Below, piece after piece: positions 9,958-15,035 of a stretch of DNA of 15,035 nucleotides (position 1 is the first letter of the stretch; each line of letters starts with the position of its first letter). Below the pieces are notes generated by a model. It made no database searches. It was given only the letters and a program-made list of their open reading frames with translations, and had not been told where the DNA came from. Origin of the DNA: CAYYJM01 sp964471755 (lineage in GTDB: Bacteria > Planctomycetota > Planctomycetia > Gemmatales > Gemmataceae); assembly GCA_964471755.1 (NCBI GenBank), contig CAYYJM010000154.1:1-15035 (forward strand). The letters run 5' to 3'. The position numbers and the translations under genes were made by a program.

Positions 9958-11223
9958 ATGCACCCGACCCGTCGCCAGATTCTTGCCGCCGGCCTGGCAC
10001 TGAGCCTGTCGCCGTTTCTCCGTGCCGACGCGCTCCCCACGACCGGCGACGACGACGACGCTCTCAAGCCGTTCGGCTTCCTCGATCAACACAAGGTGCC
10101 AGGGGCGGCCCTCGCCGTGACGCGCCACGGCAAACTCGTCCACGCTCGCGGCTACGGTTTCGCCGACCTCGACCGCAAGACGCCGGTCGAGCCGAACGCT
10201 CTGTTCCGCATCGCCAGCGTTTCCAAGCCGTTGACCGCTGTCGCCGTGATGAAGCTCGTCGAGCAGGGCAAGATCGGCCTGGACGACAAGATCCTCGACC
10301 GCATCCCGGCCCTGACGCCGGCGGCCGGCAAGCAGATGGACCCGCGCTGGAAGAAGATCACCCTGCGTCATTGCCTGCAACACACCGGCGGCTGGGATCG
10401 CGGCAAATCGGCCGATCCGATCGGCCGCTTTCAGGACATCGCCCGGACCTTCGGCACGACGACGCCAGTGTCGCCGGAACTGGTCATCCGCTACACGATG
10501 GGCTTCCCGCTCGACTTCGATCCGGGCACGCGCCACGTCTACGCCAACGTCGATTACCTGCTCCTGGGCCGGGCCATCGAGAAGGCCACCGGGCAGAAGT
10601 ACGAGGCGTTCGTCAAGAAGGAAGTCCTCGCGCCGCTCGGCGTCACCGCGCCGCGCCTGGGCCGGGCTCTGCCGGAGAACCGGGCCGGCGGCGAGGTGAG
10701 CTACTACGACCACCAACGCCGTCAGGGGACGTGCATCTATCCGCCGCGTCGGGGCAGGAAGGTGCCGATCCCGGACGGGGCGGAGAACTTCGAGGGCTAC
10801 GAGGCCCACGGCGGCTGGATCGCCTCGGCCATCGACCTGGTGCGCTTTGCCAGCGCGTTCGACGATCCGAAGACGTGTCCGCTGCTGAAAGAAGCGACGA
10901 TCAACACGATGTGGCAGCGCCCAGCCGGCGATGCCGGCCATGAGAGCGACGGCAAGCCGAAGGCGGCGTACTACGGCTGCGGCTGGAACTTCCGGCCGAT
11001 GCGCGATGGTCGAGGGAACGCCTGGCACGGCGGCCTCATCTCCGGCACCTCGACACTGCTCGTCCGCCGCTGGGACAATCTGTGCTGGGCCGTGTTGTTC
11101 AACACGGATCGCAACCCGAAGGGCACGATGCTGTCAAGGCTGATCGATGGCCCGCTGCACGAGGCTGCGGCGAAGGTGAAGACCTGGCCGGAGAAGGATC
11201 TCTTCGCGAAGTATCTGCGGTAG
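9958..11223 (+). CDS. Beta-lactamase-family serine hydrolase, probable Tat substrate
   Basis: A 421-residue protein of the class C beta-lactamase/penicillin-binding-protein-like/esterase family. The three active-site motifs are visible: SVSK at 87-90 (nucleophile S87, K90), YAN at 195-197 and HGG at 357-359 in place of KTG. The N-terminus MHPTRRQILAAGLAL carries a twin arginine before a hydrophobic run, so export by the Tat pathway is likely, with cleavage near residue 25. Family members include D-aminopeptidases, esterases and peptidases, so antibiotic resistance should not be assumed. The start at 9958 has GGAG at 9946-9949 with eight bases of spacing; in-frame upstream codons from 9829 would bury the signal peptide. 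It appears to be a single-gene unit. Confidence 0.9.
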   Translation: MHPTRRQILAAGLALSLSPFLRADALPTTGDDDDALKPFGFLDQHKVPGAALAVTRHGKLVHARGYGFADLDRKTPVEPNALFRIASVSKPLTAVAVMKLVEQGKIGLDDKILDRIPALTPAAGKQMDPRWKKITLRHCLQHTGGWDRGKSADPIGRFQDIARTFGTTTPVSPELVIRYTMGFPLDFDPGTRHVYANVDYLLLGRAIEKATGQKYEAFVKKEVLAPLGVTAPRLGRALPENRAGGEVSYYDHQRRQGTCIYPPRRGRKVPIPDGAENFEGYEAHGGWIASAIDLVRFASAFDDPKTCPLLKEATINTMWQRPAGDAGHESDGKPKAAYYGCGWNFRPMRDGRGNAWHGGLISGTSTLLVRRWDNLCWAVLFNTDRNPKGTMLSRLIDGPLHEAAAKVKTWPEKDLFAKYLR

Positions 11224-11266
11224 ATCGACCGCGACGAAAAAATCGCCAGATATCGCCCCTCCGAGG

Positions 11267-11295
11267 TGGAAAGCGACCGACCGAGGTCTTATGCT
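11267..11295 (+). promoter_or_regulatory. Candidate promoter for the AAA+ ATPase gene
   Basis: TGGAAA (11267-11272) and TATGCT (11290-11295) are 17 bases apart, four of six and close matches to sigma70 boxes. The -10 box overlaps an ATG at 11291, so that codon would not be in the transcript. This supports the start at 11336, with a leader of roughly 35 bases. Confidence 0.45.
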
Positions 11296-11335
11296 GTCGG
11301 CGGTAGATCTCCATTCCTCAGTCGGGTCCGCACCG

Positions 11336-12472
11336 ATGGCCAAGAAAGCCGCCGAAGTTTCTCCCGCGTCGTCCACCAGCGGCGCGGCCAACACCGACAA
11401 CGTCCTGCGCCGACCGGCCGAGGTCGAGTACGCGCACGAACTGAAGGCCCTGGAAGCGGCCGACAAGGAGCCACGGCCGGAGGGCTGGCACCTGTCGCCG
11501 AAGGCCGTCCGGACCTACGTTCTCGGCGGCAAGGTCGGCGGCGTGGACATCCGTCCGAAGTATCTCGGCAATCAGCGTCTCGTCGAGATCGCCATCGCCA
11601 CGCTGGCCACCGATCGGGCCCTGCTACTGACCGGCGAACCGGGCACGGCCAAGAGCTGGCTGTCCGAGCATCTGACCGCCGCGATCTGTGGCGACAGTCT
11701 GCTCGTCGTTCAAGGCACGGCTGGCACGACCGAGGAGCAGGTGCGTTACAGCTGGAACTACGCCCTGCTGCTGACCGAAGGGCCGAGCCCGAAGGCGCTG
11801 GTGCCGAGCCCGATCTACCGGGCCATGGTCGAGGGCAAGATTGTCCGCTTCGAGGAGATCAGCCGGGTGCCGAGCGAGATCCAGGATTCGCTGATCACGA
11901 TCCTGTCCGAGAAGATGATGTCCGTGCCGGAACTGGGCTTCCACGTCGCGGCCAAGCGCGGCTTCAGCGTCATCGCGACGGCCAACTCGCGCGATCGCGG
12001 TGTCAACGACATGTCGTCGGCCCTCACTCGCCGGTTCAACAAGGTCGTCCTGCCGGTGCCGGCCGACCTGGAGACGGAGGTCGAGATCGTCCGCAAGCGC
12101 GTCGCCGAGATCGGCACGGGCCTGAAGCTACCCGCTCCGCCGCCGGCCGAGGAGGCGGTGCGCAAGGTCATCCAGATCTTCCAGGAGCTGCGCAAGGGTC
12201 AGACGTCCGACGGCAAGCAGAAGCTGAAGTCGCCGTCGGGCGTACTCTCGACAGCCGAGGCGATCAGTCTGATGGGCAACAGCATGTCCCTGGCCGGCCA
12301 CTTCGGCACGGGCAAGGTGACCGACGCCGACATCGCCGCCGGCCTGCACGGCGTCATCGTCAAGGAGGAGAATCGCGACGCGGCCGTGTGGATCGAGTAT
12401 CTGGAGAACGTGATGAAGAAACGCGGCGCGGAGTGGCGCGACCTGTACAACGCGTGCAAGGAACTGGCATGA
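11336..12472 (+). CDS. MoxR-like AAA+ ATPase
   Basis: A 378-residue cytoplasmic AAA+ protein. Walker A is GEPGTAKS (100-107). The Walker B position reads VRFEEISR with E173-E174, where most AAA+ proteins have Asp-Glu. Sensor 1 is N217 in ATANSRD, and arginines R232-R233 in ALTRRFNK are the probable finger. A lid region follows with LSTAEAISLM. MoxR-type ATPases act as chaperones that remodel partners, often with a VWA-domain protein. The following DUF5682 gene suggests a module like the E. coli yehL-yehM-yehP group, as I recall it. MAKKAAEV at 11336 is preferred over an ATG at 11291 that overlaps the candidate promoter; neither has a strong Shine-Dalgarno. The first 35 or so residues look disordered. 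Confidence 0.88.
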   Translation: MAKKAAEVSPASSTSGAANTDNVLRRPAEVEYAHELKALEAADKEPRPEGWHLSPKAVRTYVLGGKVGGVDIRPKYLGNQRLVEIAIATLATDRALLLTGEPGTAKSWLSEHLTAAICGDSLLVVQGTAGTTEEQVRYSWNYALLLTEGPSPKALVPSPIYRAMVEGKIVRFEEISRVPSEIQDSLITILSEKMMSVPELGFHVAAKRGFSVIATANSRDRGVNDMSSALTRRFNKVVLPVPADLETEVEIVRKRVAEIGTGLKLPAPPPAEEAVRKVIQIFQELRKGQTSDGKQKLKSPSGVLSTAEAISLMGNSMSLAGHFGTGKVTDADIAAGLHGVIVKEENRDAAVWIEYLENVMKKRGAEWRDLYNACKELA

Positions 12473-12499
12473 GAGCCCAGGCGAGCCCCGGTGCGTCCA

Positions 12500-12631
12500 G
12501 GCGAGCCCCCCACGAAAGTGGGGGGAGTTCACGCCCTGCAAACTCCCCCCACTTTCGTGGGGGGCTCGCCAGCCGCCGGGGCCCGACACGGTAACTCCCC
12601 CCACTTTCGTGGGGGGCTCGCCAGCCGCCGG
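12500..12631. repeat. Three copies of a hairpin repeat between ATPase and DUF5682 genes
   Basis: Copy 1 (12500-12529) is inverted and exactly complementary over 30 bases to copy 2 (12541-12570). Copies 2 and 3 are identical 39-bp direct repeats (12541-12579 and 12593-12631). The core of each is an eight-base stem CCCCCCAC/GTGGGGGG closed by GAAA or, on the other strand, TTTC. An additional partial direct repeat, CCAGGCGAGCCCC, occurs at 12477-12489 and 12497-12509. The group fills nearly all of the 175-base spacer and stops 16 bases before the next start. Confidence 0.93.
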
Positions 12632-12647
12632 AACTTCGAGAAGATCC

Positions 12648-14979
12648 ATGAACCTCGACACACTCTTCCACTGCGCCGATGGGACGACGCCGCTCGCACG
12701 CATCTACGGCGTGCGGCACCTGTCGCCGGCCGGGGCGATCCATCTGCGCACCGTCCTCGAGGCGATGAAGCCGACGGCCGTCCTCGTCGAGGGGCCGGCC
12801 GACGCCACCGAGCAGCTCATCCACCTCGCTCACAAGGACGCACGGCCGCCAGTCGCTGTCCTGGCCTACACCCGGGAACGGCCCGTCCGCTCGATCCTCT
12901 ATCCGCTGGCGGCCTACTCGCCGGAATGGGTCGCCCTGACCTGGGGCCTCAAGAACAAGGCCTTCGTCCGGTTCATCGATCTGCCGGCCGAGGTGTTCCT
13001 GCAACTGCACCACGTCGAGCCGACGCCGGAGGACGCCGAGCCGCAGCCGCCGCCGTCGCCGGAGGAGCCGCGGCCGGCCAGCGACCACACGCGGGCCTAC
13101 CTCGGTGATCCGTTCGAGGACATCGCCCGCCTCGCCGGTGAGCCGGACCACGAAACGTGGTGGGAACGCCACTTCGAGCATACCGTCGATCCGGCCGCGT
13201 ACGTCCAGCAGATCTTCCACTTCGGCCATCAGCTGCGCGAACTGCGTCAGCTCGACGCCAGGGACGAGAACCTGGTCCGCGAGGCGTACATGCGCCGCGA
13301 GATCCAGCAGGTCCTCGACAAGGGCCACAAGCCGGAGAAGGTTCTCGTCGTCTGCGGGGCGTTCCACTCGTCGGCCCTGGTGCGCGACCTGCCGGCGATG
13401 ACCGACAGGGAGGTGAAGGCCCTGCCGCGGGCGAAGTGCAGTCTGACGCTGATGCCGTACAGTTTCGTTCGGCTCTCGTCGCAGTCCGGCTACGGTGCCG
13501 GCAACCACGCTCCGGGCTACTTCCAGCGGCTTTACCAGGCCCGGGCCGACGGCCAGCCAGATCGACTGGTGCCGGCGTTTNNNNNNNNNNCGGACTCAGG
13601 GCCAGGTGCGCTCGGCGGCCGAGGTCATCGAGGCGGTCCGCCTCGCCTGTACCCTGGCCTCGCTGAACGACTCGCCGGCCCCGGTCCTGCGTGATCTGCG
13701 CGACGCCGCCCTGACCTGTCTCGGTCGGGGCGAGAAGGAGGTGATCGCGAAGGCACTGCAAGAGGTCGAGATCGGCCACGCCGTCGGTCGGCTGCCGAAG
13801 GGCACCCTCCGCACGGCAATCCAGGACGACTTCTACCGACTGATCGATGAACTCTACCTGGAGAAGTACCAGACCGAGAAGGCGGGCGAACTCGAGCTGG
13901 ACCTGCGCGAGGACCGGCACGCGAAGAGCGCCGAGTCGGCCTTCCGCGATCGGAACCGGAGCACGTTCCTGCACCGGCTCGAGGTCCTCGGCATCGACTT
14001 CGCGAAGAAGCAGAAGTCCGGCCAGACCCAGGCGACGTGGAAGGAAACCTGGGCGGTGAGGTGGACGCCCGACTGCGAGATCCAGCTCGTCGAGAACGCC
14101 CTGATCGGCGAGACGATCGAGATGGCCTGTGCCATCCGGCTGTCACAGAAGCTGGCCGCGACGGACCACATCGACCTGGCGGCCCAGGTCGTCAAGGAAG
14201 CGGTGCTGTGCGAACTGGCCGACGCCCTGGAGAACGCTCGCCGTCGACTCCAGGCGATGGCCGTCGAGGAGACCGGCTTCATCCAGCTGTCGAAGGCCGT
14301 GGCGGAACTCGCCGAGGTCATCTCGTACGGCTCCGTCCGCAAGTTCGATCCGGAGCCGCTCCGGCCGCTACTGGCCCAGCTCTTTCTGCGGGCGACGCTC
14401 GCTCTCAAGGACGCCTGCCGCTGCGACGACGCCGCGGCTCGTGATCACATCCGACCGGCGATCGTCCGCCTGCACGACGTGGCCGAGACGGGGGCCCTGG
14501 CCGAGATCGTCGATGCCGAGCGCTGGCAGGCCGAGCTGGACCGGATCGTGACGATCGACTCGCTCAACGCTTACCTGTCCGGCTTCGTCCTGTCGCTGAT
14601 CCTGCCGCGCGTGCCGGAGGAGGCGTTATCGCTGGAACTGCAACGCCGTCTGTCGCTGGGTGTGCCGCCGGACATCGCCGGAGCCTGGGTCGAGGGGCTG
14701 ATGCAGTACAACCACGAGGTTCTGTTCAACCGCGAGGCCGTCTGGCGAACCCTGGACGAGTACGTCCTGTCGCTGGACGATGCTGGCTTCCGTCAGGCAC
14801 TGGTGCCATTACGGCGAGCCCTGGGCACGTTCGAGCCGGCCGAGGTGCGGCGTATCTGCGGCCTGCTCATCACCCTGAGCGAGACCGGCGCGGACGACAT
14901 CCGCGAGGTGACCAATCGCGCCCTGGACGAGGAAGAGGCGAAGCAGTTGCAGGACCAGCTGGGGGATCTGGAGTTTTAA
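12648..14979 (+). CDS. DUF5682-family protein, TraB/ChaN-like N-terminus, interrupted by assembly gap
   Basis: The gene reads as 311 codons to 13580, ten undetermined bases, then 462 codons from 13591 to TAA at 14977-14979, about 773 residues plus the gap. The first part ends on a complete codon and the second resumes on a codon boundary, so the true gap is probably a multiple of three rather than ten. The N-terminus has YGVRHLSPAG (H24) and VLVEGPADA (E48), and VVCGAFHSSAL (H240) follows. This spacing of His, Glu and a later GxxH resembles TraB/ChaN/EreA-type folds, an inference. The C-terminal half is helical with no catalytic motif I recognise. It follows a MoxR ATPase, the usual partner of DUF5682 as I recall. 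The start at 12648 is chosen because upstream codons are repeat sequence. Confidence 0.85.
13581..13590. other. Run of ten undetermined bases (assembly gap)
   Basis: Ten Ns interrupt the DUF5682 gene. The reading frame before and after differs if ten is taken literally, but both sides break at codon boundaries, so this looks like a placeholder and not a real frameshift. Confidence 0.95.
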
Positions 14980-15035
14980 CGGCGAGCGGCGCGGCGTCAG
15001 CCCAATGCCTGTAACTTAAGGGGGTGCTGCGGGTA

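Noticed and set aside
12500..12631. CRISPR array or insertion sequence
   Set aside because: Only three copies in mixed orientation, 11-13 base spacers, and no transposase or cas gene nearby.

Overview
The window is GC-rich DNA, densely coded with short spacers. It most likely comes from a planctomycete, perhaps near Gemmataceae or Isosphaeraceae. This is inferred from overall gene content, palindromic repeats scattered within and between genes, a carotenoid-tailoring gene trio, a secreted cysteine-rich protein and a large hybrid kinase. No rRNA, tRNA, CRISPR array or transposase gene was found.

Layout. 27-146: nested palindromic repeat. 174-3722 (+): compact three-gene operon with a CrtI/CrtN/CrtP-type carotenoid desaturase or oxidase, a PlsC-type acyltransferase and a CrtQ-like family 2 glycosyltransferase; the last carries an 81-bp palindromic element inserted in frame. 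3780-5372 (+): secreted protein with about 28 tandem cysteine pentapeptides. 5389-5417: hairpin between convergent genes. 5423-6355 (-): TPR protein. 6356-6757: divergent promoter region. 6758-9622 (+): hybrid sensor histidine kinase with two receiver domains and an apparent five-residue deletion in its dimerisation helix. 9958-11223 (+): probably Tat-exported serine hydrolase of the beta-lactamase/class C family. 11336-12472 (+): MoxR-like AAA+ ATPase. 12500-12631: three hairpin repeats. 12648-14979 (+): DUF5682-family protein interrupted by ten Ns. The remaining bases hold no recognisable gene.

How the genes may work together. The first three match the last steps of a staphyloxanthin-like pathway: oxidise a carotenoid end, glycosylate it, acylate the sugar. 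This would give a membrane pigment. The cysteine-rich protein may be part of the envelope, since planctomycete walls are known to be rich in cross-linked protein. The ATPase and DUF5682 gene look like the first part of a MoxR/DUF5682/VWA module whose remaining members would lie beyond the right edge. The most unusual features are three sequence-unrelated repeats that share one REPIN-like design, the pentapeptide array, the altered kinase helix and the ATPase/DUF5682 pair.
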